A DNA stretch of 64,000 bases, from assembly GCA_910578505.1 (NCBI GenBank), contig CAJTPV010000002.1, forward strand, positions 1 to 64,000, read 5' to 3'. Source of the stretch: an uncultured Oscillospiraceae bacterium. Its GTDB lineage: Bacteria > Bacillota > Clostridia > Oscillospirales > Oscillospiraceae. The notes beneath the pieces were generated by a model. The model made no database searches, was not told the DNA's origin, and saw only the letters and a list, made by a program, of their open reading frames with translations. Positions 44,098 to 53,046 of this stretch are shown piece after piece (within the stretch, counting starts at the first letter, position 1; each line of letters begins with the position of its first letter). Both the position numbers and the translations under genes were made by a program.

Positions 44098-45048
44098 TCA
44101 TGCCCGCCGGTCGGGAAAGCGGATGCACAGCTCCGCCGCCGTGCCCAGGCCGTCCTTGTCCAGGAGGACCACCGTGTGCCGGGCCTCCGGCTCCTCCTCT
44201 GTGACATCTGACGCGCTGTAGGCCGTGCGGGCGGTCCCGTCTGCGCTCTGCTCCTCCACCAGTACCCAGGCTGTCTCCGGCAGGCATTCCACCTCCGGCA
44301 GGTTCTCCCGCAGGGCCAGGTCGTCGGACTGGAGAAGTGTGTTGCTCCCGTCGAACTGGGACACGGTCAGCTTCTCCAGCCGGGGGGCGTACTCGGCATT
44401 CACCGTCACCTCAATCGTTTCAGAGGTCATCTTGCCGTTTGTTATCTTCGAGAAGGTGCGATTTTCTGAGTATGCACCAAGGCCGTTGGAGCTGTTTCCG
44501 CTGTCATCCAGATAGACTGTGCCGTCTGAAGCCTCATAGACCCGGAAAAAGGTCATGCCGCCGCCATCATTATACCATTGCCAGTCCGGCCCCGCGTCCG
44601 CAGGCGGACCGATGTAGACCGTCCCGCTGATCCTGTAGGTGACCGTATCGCCTTTTCCCTCGTTGAACTCCGCCTCCTGGTGCAGCTGGCTATCAGCCAT
44701 ATCAGATACCGTATCACAAAAAGGGACCGGGTCGCTGCCGTGGATCAGAAACAGGCTGCGGCCCTCTATGCCGAAGCTGTACTTGCCGTCCTTTTCCTCC
44801 CCAACCACGATATTCCGGGGAACGCCGACCTTGCCGAAGTCCGTATCCAGCATTTTTTCGCCCTGGGTAATCAGATTCGGGCTGCTGTAAATTCTGCCCC
44901 GGCCGCAGTTCTTCCTGTCAGTGTCATAGACCACGAAAAATCCGGCGAAGCGGCCTCCGCTGGAATCCCCCGCCTCCGGCTGGGCCAGGGAGCACCCGGT
45001 CAAAACAAACAGCAGTCCCGCCAGCAGCAGCGCTAATCTACGTCTCAT
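44098..45048 (-). CDS. Lipoprotein of unknown function
   Basis: A 316-residue lipoprotein. A type II signal peptide ends in LFVLTGC. The mature part is about 295 residues, with beta-rich patterns (GTVYLDDSGNSSNG, EVTVNAEYAPRLEKLTVSQF) and no known domain that I recognise. The start at 45048 follows AGGAATC and overlaps the HTH gene by 11 bases. The operon order DUF2975, HTH, lipoprotein suggests a regulated envelope protein. Confidence 0.78.
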   Translation of the reverse strand: MRRRLALLLAGLLFVLTGCSLAQPEAGDSSGGRFAGFFVVYDTDRKNCGRGRIYSSPNLITQGEKMLDTDFGKVGVPRNIVVGEEKDGKYSFGIEGRSLFLIHGSDPVPFCDTVSDMADSQLHQEAEFNEGKGDTVTYRISGTVYIGPPADAGPDWQWYNDGGGMTFFRVYEASDGTVYLDDSGNSSNGLGAYSENRTFSKITNGKMTSETIEVTVNAEYAPRLEKLTVSQFDGSNTLLQSDDLALRENLPEVECLPETAWVLVEEQSADGTARTAYSASDVTEEEPEARHTVVLLDKDGLGTAAELCIRFPDRRA

Positions 45049-45268
45049 TGTCAGATTCCTCCAATCTCCCGTCAAAATGCAGGATATCCCCCACATCGCA
45101 CTCCAGATAGTAGCAGATTTTGTTGATGGTATGGAACCGCACGCCGTTGGCCTTGCCGGAGCGCAGGATGGAGAGGTTGGCCTCCGTGATGCCGACCTTG
45201 GCGCACAGCTCCTTGCCGGTGATGCCCCGGCGCTTGAGGACCTCGTTCAGCGTCACAACAATCGCCAT
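45038..45268 (-). CDS. Small Cro/CI-type HTH regulator (YozG-like)
   Basis: A 76-residue DNA-binding protein. The helix-turn-helix is GKELCAKVGITEANLSILRSG, in the form found in regulators paired with DUF2975 proteins. Nearly the whole protein is the XRE fold (LNEVLKRRG, INKICYYLECDVGDILHF). It probably represses its own operon through the inverted repeat at 46248-46286. Downstream overlap with the lipoprotein gene couples them. Confidence 0.88.
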   Translation of the reverse strand: MAIVVTLNEVLKRRGITGKELCAKVGITEANLSILRSGKANGVRFHTINKICYYLECDVGDILHFDGRLEESDNET

Positions 45269-45277
45269 GCCGCCACC

Positions 45278-46216
45278 TCAAATAATGCTCTCGTTGTCGT
45301 CGTTGACAGCCTTCGCGCCCTGGATATACCGGCAGAGCACCCCCAGCGCCGCCGCCAGCAGCACCGTCTCCACGGGGAAGGAGAGCATGGCGGAGATATG
45401 CCGGAGGCTGGAGAACAGCAGCATCTGCGCCGCATTCCCGCCCACGCAGACCAGCACGGACAGGGCGGCGGTCTGGGCGCACCGGCGGCTGAGCTTTTCC
45501 GCCAGGGCCACGGTATCCGCGCTGAAGGGGGCCGCCTCCATGGCTCGGGCCAGGTCCCCGCCCCACAGCAGCACCAGGCAGCTGAGCAGCTGGGGGATCA
45601 ATCCGGCCACAGCCAGCAGCGTCAGGGAGGCGTAGGTGAGAGACAGCTGGTCGGATGCTATATACAGATGCTCTGCCCATATGGCCGGTATGGTGGTATT
45701 GCCCGCTGTGACACTGCGGATGTTTATCACCAGCATCGCGGCGCGCTCCCACACGGCCAGGCACAGCAGCAGGCACCCCGCGCCGTCCAGCAGCGCCGCC
45801 AGGGTCCGGCCCGGCGAGGAGGCGTGCTCCAGCCGCTCCAATCCCCGCAGCACCACCCAGGCCGCCAGGGTGGCCCCGGCGCCGCAGGCGGCGGCCAGGC
45901 CCCAAAAGCTGCTGAGGTCCATCACCGTGCCCAGCAGGGTGGGGTTGACCAGGAAGTACAATCCAGCCAGAATCTCTAACGAGGCCAGCGGCAGCAGCCA
46001 GTCCCACCTGCACCGCCTCCGCCGGAGAAGTCCCAGCATGGGCAGCGCGGCCAGCAGCAGGACGATGGCCCAGGCCCCGGCGTTCCCCGCGCCGCCGGAC
46101 AGGGACAGGGCCCGCAGCCATTGGCCCATATAGGGGAAGAGCTCGGTGTGGAGCAGCAGCGTCAGCAGCGCTGCCAGAGACAGCCCGGCGGCCAGGCCCG
46201 CTTTCTTTGTGTTCAT
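45278..46216 (-). CDS. DUF2975-type membrane protein
   Basis: A 312-residue membrane protein with about eight hydrophobic segments. The C-terminus (LCRYIQGAKAVNDDNESII) fits the DUF2975 end pattern. Such proteins are commonly followed by a YozG-like HTH gene, as here with a nine-base gap. Possibly it senses a membrane or envelope signal and controls the HTH. The start at 46216 follows GAAGGAGGGGG. Confidence 0.78.
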   Translation of the reverse strand: MNTKKAGLAAGLSLAALLTLLLHTELFPYMGQWLRALSLSGGAGNAGAWAIVLLLAALPMLGLLRRRRCRWDWLLPLASLEILAGLYFLVNPTLLGTVMDLSSFWGLAAACGAGATLAAWVVLRGLERLEHASSPGRTLAALLDGAGCLLLCLAVWERAAMLVINIRSVTAGNTTIPAIWAEHLYIASDQLSLTYASLTLLAVAGLIPQLLSCLVLLWGGDLARAMEAAPFSADTVALAEKLSRRCAQTAALSVLVCVGGNAAQMLLFSSLRHISAMLSFPVETVLLAAALGVLCRYIQGAKAVNDDNESII

Positions 46217-46247
46217 GGGATGACCCCCTCCTTCACATTATTGTCTT

Positions 46248-46293
46248 ACGATAATTTCATTTTCAGCATAGCACATAAATTATCGTTTGTCAA
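46248..46293 (-). promoter_or_regulatory. Promoter and operator of the DUF2975 operon
   Basis: Minus-strand TTGACA (46288-46293) and TATGCT (46265-46270), 17-base spacer. A perfect 10-bp inverted repeat ACGATAATTT (46248-46257) / AAATTATCGT (46277-46286) surrounds the -10. One arm is in the spacer, the other near the start site. This is a good candidate site for the operon's HTH protein. Nothing else is evident in 46217-46701 apart from AT-rich spacer before the next gene. Confidence 0.75.
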
Positions 46294-46701
46294 TAATTAT
46301 CAGCAGGCGCACTGCTGCCCCGCAGAAGCCCCGCTCATCCGCTTGAGCAGCAATTTTTCCTTCTCTGTCCTGCGCTGTCCGGAACAGAACTTTTGTTCGT
46401 CCTTGGCGGCGCGCTTTTTAGGCAGTTTGCCGGGAAGGAAAATCCTGTGATTGAAATTTGTTGACATCCTGCATAATATTTCCGCAAATCCCAGGAAGAA
46501 AAAGCAGCGTCTATTCCGTCGAAAGTGTGTGGTTTCCGGGAAAATCGAATAAATTATTCAATATTTTTTTGCCTTTTGTCCGGCGAAATATTGGAGGAAT
46601 CACCATATACATTTCCCCGCGCCCCTGCTATAATACCCCTGTGCTCAAGAAAAACAGAGCAAAACAAATCAAAAGCAATCACCCCAAAGGAGGTAACAAC
46701 T

Positions 46702-46944
46702 ATGTTGAAATTTTACTCGATCCCCAATCCCGATAAGCTGCTGTCCGTGGTGGACCAGAGCCAGGGGGATGTATTCCTGCGCCTGCCCGACGGCGGCGAG
46801 TGCAACCTGAAGCAGGAGCACGTTGCCCGTGAGCTTCTGCGCCTGATGACGCCCAACAAGGACGGCGTAAAGATTGAGCTGACCAACCCCAGTGATACCC
46901 CGGCGTTCCTCTTGTATATGATGGAGTGCCAGGCTGCTGACTGA
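46702..46944 (+). CDS. Small conserved-looking hypothetical protein
   Basis: An 80-residue soluble protein starting MLKFYSIPNPDKLLSVVDQS. It is acidic with one Cys in the middle (GGECNL) and one near the end (MMECQ). AAAGGAGGT precedes the ATG by eight bases; a longer frame upstream has no start signal. A terminator hairpin follows. No function is recognised. Confidence 0.75.
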   Translation: MLKFYSIPNPDKLLSVVDQSQGDVFLRLPDGGECNLKQEHVARELLRLMTPNKDGVKIELTNPSDTPAFLLYMMECQAAD

Positions 46945-46978
46945 TTGGGCACTTGAACTGAAGACAGATCGAACTACG

Positions 46979-47015
46979 GGGAGCGCATTCGCCAGAATGT
47001 GCCCCTGCTTTTTTA
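46979..47015 (+). terminator. Terminator after the small gene
   Basis: Imperfect stem GGGGAGCGCATTC / GAATGTGCCCC followed by TGCTTTTTT. Confidence 0.7.
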
Positions 47016-47077
47016 TGGAAAAGCCAGGGAAATGGCGGGATAAGCTCCCATCATTTCCCTGGCATATTGCTGTCTGC

Positions 47078-49174
47078 CTATTCCACCGTCAGGCCGGTGA
47101 CCGTTCCGTCCGCGCCGTACACGGTGTACACATGCAGCCCGTCGGGCGCGTAGGGGTTGTCGTAGCTGAAGGCGGAGCCGTCCGGCTTCAGGTCCGTGAA
47201 GCGGGCCACCGGCTGGCTGTCGAAGGTCAGCAGCGCCCTGTCCTCCGCGTCCCCGTCGTAGCGCAGCCCCCACCGGGCATACCCGGCAAAGATTTCCGCG
47301 AACGTCCGGCCTCCTCCGGAGGAATTGCCCTGGGCCTCGGCGAACACCGTCGTTGTGGCCTGGGGTTTGCCGCTCCAAAGGCCGCAGTCGATCAGACCGG
47401 GGTCATAGTCCTTGTCTCCCTCGGCGGCCACGCCCTTCAGAGGTCCCGCCGGGTCCACGCCGCCGCCGGGGAGGGGCACTTCCTCCCGCAGGGTGTGGAC
47501 GTCAATGACGCCGTTTTCGTTGCTGTAGACGTACCGGATGCCGTAGCCGCCGTCCCCCATGCTATAGCCGTCCACCAGATACCGGATGGGCTGGCCGTTG
47601 TAGTACAGGCCCTCCGCCTCTATGCCGGAGACGCCGAAAGCCTGGAGGCCCTCCAGCAACGCCGCCGTCTCCTCCAGTTTGTGGAGGGCGTCCTGGGAGC
47701 CCTCCACAAAGAGATAGCCCGGACCTTGCTCAGCAAATGTGGTCCCCACGTCCGCCGTGCCGGAGGCCATGACGGCAGTCTGCTCCACAGCGCCGTCGGG
47801 GCCGGTGATGCTCTTGGAGTACAGCCCGCCGTTTTTGATGTGCTCCAGGGTCTGCTCATACATAGCGATGGTCTCGTCCACCATCTCCTGGTCCCACACA
47901 AACCACCCCTTGTCGCTGGTGTAGCCCCGGGAACCGATGATGTCCGCCAGATTCTTTTTCTCCTGCTCCAGCCAGTCCTTGTACTCGTCGTAGGTCCACC
48001 ACTCCACCTGCCAATCGTCCCCCCAGGGGCCGTATTGGGCGTGATAGCGCTCCTCGTCCAGCCAGGTCCCGCCGCCGTCTATGGAGAAGTGCTGCTCCCC
48101 GTCCAGGCCCTTGGTGATGACCAGCGTGTCGCCCTCGGTGACAGCGCCGGTTTTCCGACCGGTCACAAGCGTGACCTCCGGGGCCGCTTTATTCTCCGGC
48201 GCGCTGGTGGCGAACACGGTGGTGGTCACAGACATGACGGCCAGCACCGCCAGCAGCGCGGCAATGGATAGGTTTTTATGCTTCATAATTGCTTCGATCC
48301 TTTCTTCCAGCGCGTGTCCGCTGAAATGACTGCCGCTGAGGGACGCCTCGCCCCGCTCCTCCTCCAGGCGCAGCAGCGTCAGGGCGTAGCCCCGGCGGTC
48401 CGCGCCGGCGCGCACCACCGCCTCGTCGCAGGCCAGCTCGATGTCCCGGTTGGCCAGCGCGTACATCACCCACACCAGGGGGTTGAACCAGTGCAGGCAC
48501 AGCCCCGCCGCCAGCAGGCACTTGCGCAGGGTGTCAAAGCGGCGGATATGGGTATACTCGTGCTCCAGCACATAGACCAGGCCCTCCCGGTCCGCCAGGT
48601 CCATCCCGCCGGGCAGCAGCACCACCGGCTGCAGAACGCCGTAGGTCAGGGGGGCGGCGATGCGGTCGCTACGCCGCACCTGGACGAACCGCCGCAGGGG
48701 GTGCCGGTCCTGCCAGCAGCGGATAAAACCGTCCTCCACCGGCAGACTCATGGCGTAGAGGCTCCTGCTCTGCAGGTGGCCCCACAGCAGCCACCCGGCG
48801 CACAGGGCCGCCCCCGCGCACCAGAGCAGCGGCAGCAGGTCCGGCAGGCCGGCAGCCGCGCCCGGCTGCACCGCTGCCAGCATCATGTCCGCCTGGGCCG
48901 CGCCTTTCTCCACCAGGACCACCTGGGCGGCGGGCCCCGCAGCCAGCACGCCGGCGTCCGGGGCGGGGGCCGGCCACAGCGCCGCCAGGGCCCGGATGCT
49001 CCACGGCGAGGGGACCGGCAGAGGGACCAGCAGCCGCAGCAGCACGATGTCCCACAGCAGGCAGTACACCCGCTGGGGCGTCCGGCGGCGGAAGCGGACG
49101 CGGAGGGCGGCCACCGCCAGGATCATCACCGCCGCCGACAGGGAGGCCTGCCCCAACAATGTCAGATAGCTCAT
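47078..49174 (-). CDS. BlaR1/MecR1-type M56 metallopeptidase receptor
   Basis: A 698-residue membrane protein. The N-terminal M56 region has several transmembrane segments and the zinc site HEYTH (205-209) with downstream ELACDEAVV. After a fourth helix (LSIAALLAVLAVMSVTTTVFA, about 300-320) comes a 370-residue external part that does not show a penicillin-binding SXXK/SXN/KTG set, so the ligand is unlikely to be a beta-lactam as in classic BlaR1. It would cleave BlaI upon signal. Starts at the ATGA junction with blaI. Confidence 0.85.
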   Translation of the reverse strand: MSYLTLLGQASLSAAVMILAVAALRVRFRRRTPQRVYCLLWDIVLLRLLVPLPVPSPWSIRALAALWPAPAPDAGVLAAGPAAQVVLVEKGAAQADMMLAAVQPGAAAGLPDLLPLLWCAGAALCAGWLLWGHLQSRSLYAMSLPVEDGFIRCWQDRHPLRRFVQVRRSDRIAAPLTYGVLQPVVLLPGGMDLADREGLVYVLEHEYTHIRRFDTLRKCLLAAGLCLHWFNPLVWVMYALANRDIELACDEAVVRAGADRRGYALTLLRLEEERGEASLSGSHFSGHALEERIEAIMKHKNLSIAALLAVLAVMSVTTTVFATSAPENKAAPEVTLVTGRKTGAVTEGDTLVITKGLDGEQHFSIDGGGTWLDEERYHAQYGPWGDDWQVEWWTYDEYKDWLEQEKKNLADIIGSRGYTSDKGWFVWDQEMVDETIAMYEQTLEHIKNGGLYSKSITGPDGAVEQTAVMASGTADVGTTFAEQGPGYLFVEGSQDALHKLEETAALLEGLQAFGVSGIEAEGLYYNGQPIRYLVDGYSMGDGGYGIRYVYSNENGVIDVHTLREEVPLPGGGVDPAGPLKGVAAEGDKDYDPGLIDCGLWSGKPQATTTVFAEAQGNSSGGGRTFAEIFAGYARWGLRYDGDAEDRALLTFDSQPVARFTDLKPDGSAFSYDNPYAPDGLHVYTVYGADGTVTGLTVE

Positions 49175-49527
49175 GGCAGCTCCTCCACCATTTTCCGCAG
49201 CCGGTCGATCTCCCCGCTGCTGAGGGCCCGGCCCTCCAGCAGGGACGCTACCAGCCGGTCGGCGTGCCCGCCGTACATGCGCTCAATCAGCTCGCGGGTC
49301 TCCTGCCGCTGCACGTCCTCCCGGCTGACCAGGGCGCGGCAGAGAAAGCCGGGGTCCAGCCGCTGAACAAGGCCCTTGTCCACGCACTTTTTCAGGACAG
49401 TATAGGTGGTGGTCTTGCTCCAGCCCACCTCTTTTGCGGCGGCGGCTATGTCCTTGGCGGCCAGCTCCCCGCCGCTCCACAGGATTTCCAATATGCGCAG
49501 CTCGCTGTCGTAGATCTTCTGCTCCAT
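49171..49527 (-). CDS. BlaI/MecI/CopY-family repressor
   Basis: A 118-residue repressor with the family winged helix (ILEILWSGGELAAKDIAAAA, WSKTTTYTVLKKCVDKGL). It binds the dyads upstream of its own gene and is probably cleaved by the M56 protein that overlaps it by four bases. GGAGCGAT precedes the ATG. Confidence 0.92.
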   Translation of the reverse strand: MEQKIYDSELRILEILWSGGELAAKDIAAAAKEVGWSKTTTYTVLKKCVDKGLVQRLDPGFLCRALVSREDVQRQETRELIERMYGGHADRLVASLLEGRALSSGEIDRLRKMVEELP

Positions 49528-49549
49528 GGTATCGCTCCTTTGCTGTTTA

Positions 49550-49601
49550 TTCTACTGCAATAGAATGGCTATATTCTACTCCAATAGAACCGCTTTGTCA
49601 A
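49550..49601 (-). promoter_or_regulatory. blaI promoter with two operator dyads
   Basis: Minus-strand TTGACA (49596-49601) and TAGAAT (49573-49578), 17-base spacer. Two near-identical dyads TTCTACTSCAATAGAA lie at 49550-49565 and 49574-49589, the second covering the -10. Each is an inverted repeat TTCTA-N6-TAGAA. This is the expected layout for BlaI control. Confidence 0.85.
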
Positions 49602-49684
49602 GAGGGGAATTGGGTCCCCGTTGACTTTTTCCGGGCCGGCGGGTATAATCGACCCAGCACAAAACCTTTGTTGAGGAGGCTGCC

Positions 49685-50782
49685 ATGAAGAACAACTGCG
49701 CAGACGTGGGGATCCTGACCTTCCACTGCTCTGATAACTTCGGCGCCATGCTTCAAGCCTACGGCCTGAAGCATTTTCTGTGGCGGCGCGGCATACGGGC
49801 GGAGCTCATTCCCTACGCGCCGCCCTATATGACGGGCCGCCACTGGCTGATTCCCTATGTGCCTGCGGGCAGTCCGGTGAAGCGCGTCAGCGGCGCGGTC
49901 TATGGCCTGGGGATGCACCTGTCCCAAAAGCGGGCTTTCCGTCTGCGGCGGGCCAACATGGGGCGGTTCCGGAGGGAATATCTGCTGGAGCCCGGACAGC
50001 GGACTATCCGCTTCCCCGCCGGGCTGAAAAACCTCTCCTACCGCTGCTGGATTGTGGGCAGCGACCAGATCTGGAACCCCGACATTACCTGCGGCCTGCG
50101 GCCGGAATACTTCGGCGGCTTCGCGGACCCCGCCGGGAGCCGGGTGGTGGCTTACGCCGCCAGCCTGGGCGGCGGGTCCCTCCCGCCCCGGTATGACCAG
50201 GAGTTCGCCCGCCTGCTCCGGCATGTGGACGCGCTCTCCCTCCGGGAGCAGGAGGCCGCCGCCTATGTGGGGCAGTTCTATCCCGGCGAGATCGCGGCGG
50301 TATTGGACCCGGTGTTTCTCCTGGACCGGGAGGACTGGGCGGCGGTGGAGAAGCCCCCCGCCCGGCAAAACTATATCCTGACCACCCGCACGGAGGCAAA
50401 CCCGGCGATGGAGGAATACATCCAGGCGCTGTCCCGGACATCGGGCCTGCCGGTGGTGCGGCTGGGGGGGCCGGAGGACACCTCCGGCCCGGCGGAGTTT
50501 CTGGGGTACATCCACCACGCGGACTGCGTGGTGACCAACTCCTTCCACGCCACCGCCTTCTCCGTCATCTTTGAAAAACAGTTCCTGGCCTTTGCCCACA
50601 GCAGCCTCAACGCGCGGCTGGCCAGTGTTCTGCGCCGCCACGGTCTGGAGGACCGGCTCTGGGGGGACGGGGCGGATATCCGCGCCCCTGTGGACTGGGC
50701 GGCAGTACGGCGGAAAACCGGGGCGGCGGTGGAGGAATCCGCCGGTTTTCTGCTGAAAAATATTGGAGGGGACGGACTATGA
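49685..50782 (+). CDS. Polysaccharide pyruvyl transferase family protein
   Basis: A 365-residue enzyme of the CsaB/WcaK family. Motifs are FHCSDNFGAMLQAYGLKH, WIVGSDQIWNPDI (conserved GSDQxW) and NSFHATAFSVIF (conserved SFHA). It adds pyruvate ketals or related groups to surface glycans. GAGGAGG precedes the ATG. It overlaps the FrhB-like gene by an ATGA, forming an operon for capsule or wall polymer. Confidence 0.85.
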   Translation: MKNNCADVGILTFHCSDNFGAMLQAYGLKHFLWRRGIRAELIPYAPPYMTGRHWLIPYVPAGSPVKRVSGAVYGLGMHLSQKRAFRLRRANMGRFRREYLLEPGQRTIRFPAGLKNLSYRCWIVGSDQIWNPDITCGLRPEYFGGFADPAGSRVVAYAASLGGGSLPPRYDQEFARLLRHVDALSLREQEAAAYVGQFYPGEIAAVLDPVFLLDREDWAAVEKPPARQNYILTTRTEANPAMEEYIQALSRTSGLPVVRLGGPEDTSGPAEFLGYIHHADCVVTNSFHATAFSVIFEKQFLAFAHSSLNARLASVLRRHGLEDRLWGDGADIRAPVDWAAVRRKTGAAVEESAGFLLKNIGGDGL

Positions 50783-51903
50783 GGCTGTATGAGGAAAAAG
50801 CGGCCTGCTGCGGCTGCGGCGCATGCGCGGACGCCTGCCCGGTCCAGGCCATCCGGATGGTCCCGGACCGGGAGGGGTTCCTCTACCCGGAAGTCATCCG
50901 GACGGCGTGCGTCCACTGCGGCCGGTGTGACGCGGTATGCCCCCTGAAGGCAGAGAGCGCCGCCCTCCGGGAAGGCCTCTTTTTCGGCGCGCGGTCAGAG
51001 AGGCTCCGTCCCGGCAGCTCCTCCGGGGGCATGTTCACAGTACTGGCCGAATATGTCCTGCAGCGGAAGGGCGCGGTTTTCGGCGCGGCCTTTGGCGAAC
51101 ATATGGAGGTCCTGCACCGGGAGGCCCAAAGCCCGGCGGAGCTGGAGGGCCTGCGGCGGACAAAGTATGTGCAGAGCCGCCTGGACGGCGTGTATATCCG
51201 GATCCGCTCCCTGCTGAAAGAGGGCCGGTGGGTGCTGTTCTGCGGCACACCCTGTCAGGCACACGCGCTGAAACGCTTTCTGGGGGAGCCATACCCCACC
51301 CTGCTCCTGGCGGACCTGGTGTGCTACGGCGTGCCGTCCCCAGGCATCTGGCGCAGATATGTGGCGCTGCTGGAGCGCAGGCACGGCGGCAGGCTGACGG
51401 AGTTCTCCTTCCGGGATAAACGGGCCCGGGACAATGGCCATACCCGCTGCTACACCACCGGCAGCCGGGAGTATACGTCGAGCTTGGGCGAAGATATTTT
51501 CTGCAAAATGTTTTTTGCCAATCTCAGCATCCGCCCATCCTGCCACGCCTGCCGGTACTGTACGCCGGACCGGGAGAGCGATTTCACCCTGGGCGACTTC
51601 TGGGGGATCGAGCGTGTCAGGCCGGAGTGGGACGACGGCATGGGAACCTCCCTGGTCATCCTGCACACAGAAAGGGCGCGGGAGGTCTGGGAGCAGATCA
51701 GGGGCGGGCTGGACTGGTTCCCCTGCCGGCAGGCCGACGCCCTGCAGCCCCGGCTGCGGGAGCCGACGCCGGTTTCCAGATTCCGCGGCGCGTTTATGGC
51801 GGCCTGCCGGGTTCTGCCCGCCGGGTGGCTGTTCCCCCTGTCCACCGCGGCGCTGTCTGCCGCCGGACTGTGCAGGCGGCTGGTTGTCAGGAGGCGGCGG
51901 TAA
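50779..51903 (+). CDS. FrhB-like iron-sulfur flavoprotein of a glycan operon
   Basis: A 374-residue protein. Two 4Fe-4S motifs near the N-terminus (CCGCGACADACP, CVHCGRCDAVCP) and the FrhB domains follow (GSSSGGMFT, VLFCGTPCQAHALKRFLG, DLVCYGVPSPGIW). An extra Cys set CHACRYC lies near 255. Such proteins accompany pyruvyl transferases in capsule loci, where they may reduce or modify a sugar. F420 use is not implied. The TAATG junction couples it to the glycosyltransferase. Confidence 0.85.
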   Translation: MRLYEEKAACCGCGACADACPVQAIRMVPDREGFLYPEVIRTACVHCGRCDAVCPLKAESAALREGLFFGARSERLRPGSSSGGMFTVLAEYVLQRKGAVFGAAFGEHMEVLHREAQSPAELEGLRRTKYVQSRLDGVYIRIRSLLKEGRWVLFCGTPCQAHALKRFLGEPYPTLLLADLVCYGVPSPGIWRRYVALLERRHGGRLTEFSFRDKRARDNGHTRCYTTGSREYTSSLGEDIFCKMFFANLSIRPSCHACRYCTPDRESDFTLGDFWGIERVRPEWDDGMGTSLVILHTERAREVWEQIRGGLDWFPCRQADALQPRLREPTPVSRFRGAFMAACRVLPAGWLFPLSTAALSAAGLCRRLVVRRRR

Positions 51904-52901
51904 TGGAGCACTATGAGCGCGGCCTGGTCTCCGCCGTCACGCCGGTGTATAACGGGGAGGCCCATCTGCACACCCTGCTGGACGCCCTGCTGGCCCAGAC
52001 CTATCCCCGGATGGAGATCATTCTGGTGGACGACGGCTCCACCGACGGCACCGCGGCGGCGGCGGAGAGGTACCGGGACAAATTTGCCGCCAGGGGGTAC
52101 AGCTACCGGCTCGTCCGCGGGGAGCACAAAAACGCCTCCGCTGCCATCAACGGAGGCCTGCCCTTTGTGACGGGAGAATTTTTGATCTGGCCGGACAGCG
52201 ACGACGTGCTGGAGCCGGAGTCCGTGGAGCGGCGGGTGGACTTTCTGCAAAAGCATCCGGGCTATCAGTGCGTGCGGTCCCTGTCCTACTACTTCGACGC
52301 GGAGACCGGCCAGCGCCTGGCGGAGCGGGACGAAAAGCAGGGGGATCTGTCAAAAGAGGACCTGTTCTGGGACATTCTGGAATTCCAGACCTTTGTGTGC
52401 TGCGGCTGCTACATGCTGCGCTCCGGGGCCTTTTTCTCCATCTACCCGGACCGCAGCATCCCGGAATACGATGTGGGGCAGAATTTTCAAATGCTGCTGC
52501 CGTTTATGTACCGGCACAAGTGCCCCACCATCCCCCAGGAGCTGTACGGCGTGGCTGTGCGGCCGGGCAGCCACTCCCGCAGGGCTCTGGACCAGGCCCT
52601 GGAGGAGAAAAAATACAGCGACTATGAGCGCCTGGTGGACGACATCGCCGCCATCTGCCGGATTGCGGACAAAGCGTCCCTGGACCGCCTGGAGTGCTGG
52701 AAGGCCCGGCGGCGGTATCAGATCTCCATGAAATACGGGCGCGGCCAGGCGGCCAGCCAGGCCCTCCGGCAGCTGCGCAGGTGCGGGGGGCTCCGGAACG
52801 GCGAGACGGTCCGCCTGCTGTGTGAGGTGTATCTGATGCACAGCCGGGTGGGCCGCAGGCTGTACCCCCTGTACCGGAGGATCCGGTACGGACAGCCGTG
52901 A
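51903..52901 (+). CDS. Family 2 glycosyltransferase
   Basis: A 332-residue enzyme with the GT-A core: VTPVYNGEAHL, ILVDDGSTDGT and WPDSDDVL (metal-binding DxD-like). The start is fixed by the TAATG overlap with the previous gene. It adds a sugar in capsule or wall glycan synthesis with the pyruvyl transferase and FrhB-like protein. Confidence 0.9.
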   Translation: MEHYERGLVSAVTPVYNGEAHLHTLLDALLAQTYPRMEIILVDDGSTDGTAAAAERYRDKFAARGYSYRLVRGEHKNASAAINGGLPFVTGEFLIWPDSDDVLEPESVERRVDFLQKHPGYQCVRSLSYYFDAETGQRLAERDEKQGDLSKEDLFWDILEFQTFVCCGCYMLRSGAFFSIYPDRSIPEYDVGQNFQMLLPFMYRHKCPTIPQELYGVAVRPGSHSRRALDQALEEKKYSDYERLVDDIAAICRIADKASLDRLECWKARRRYQISMKYGRGQAASQALRQLRRCGGLRNGETVRLLCEVYLMHSRVGRRLYPLYRRIRYGQP

Positions 52902-52991
52902 GCCCCAAGCCCTCCCGGTCAGCCCGCGGTGGGCCCGGCCGCCTGTTCCGGACATTTTTTCTGACAGCCCGTATCCCTTTTTGCGAATATA

Positions 52992-53000
52992 TGCTATAAT
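52992..53000 (+). promoter_or_regulatory. Extended -10 promoter of udp
   Basis: TGC-TATAAT (TATAAT at 52995-53000) without a clear -35, about 46 bases before the udp start. Confidence 0.45.
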
Positions 53001-53046
53001 GCCTCTATCCAACTGAGGCAAAAAAACAAACAGGAGGCATCAAGCT

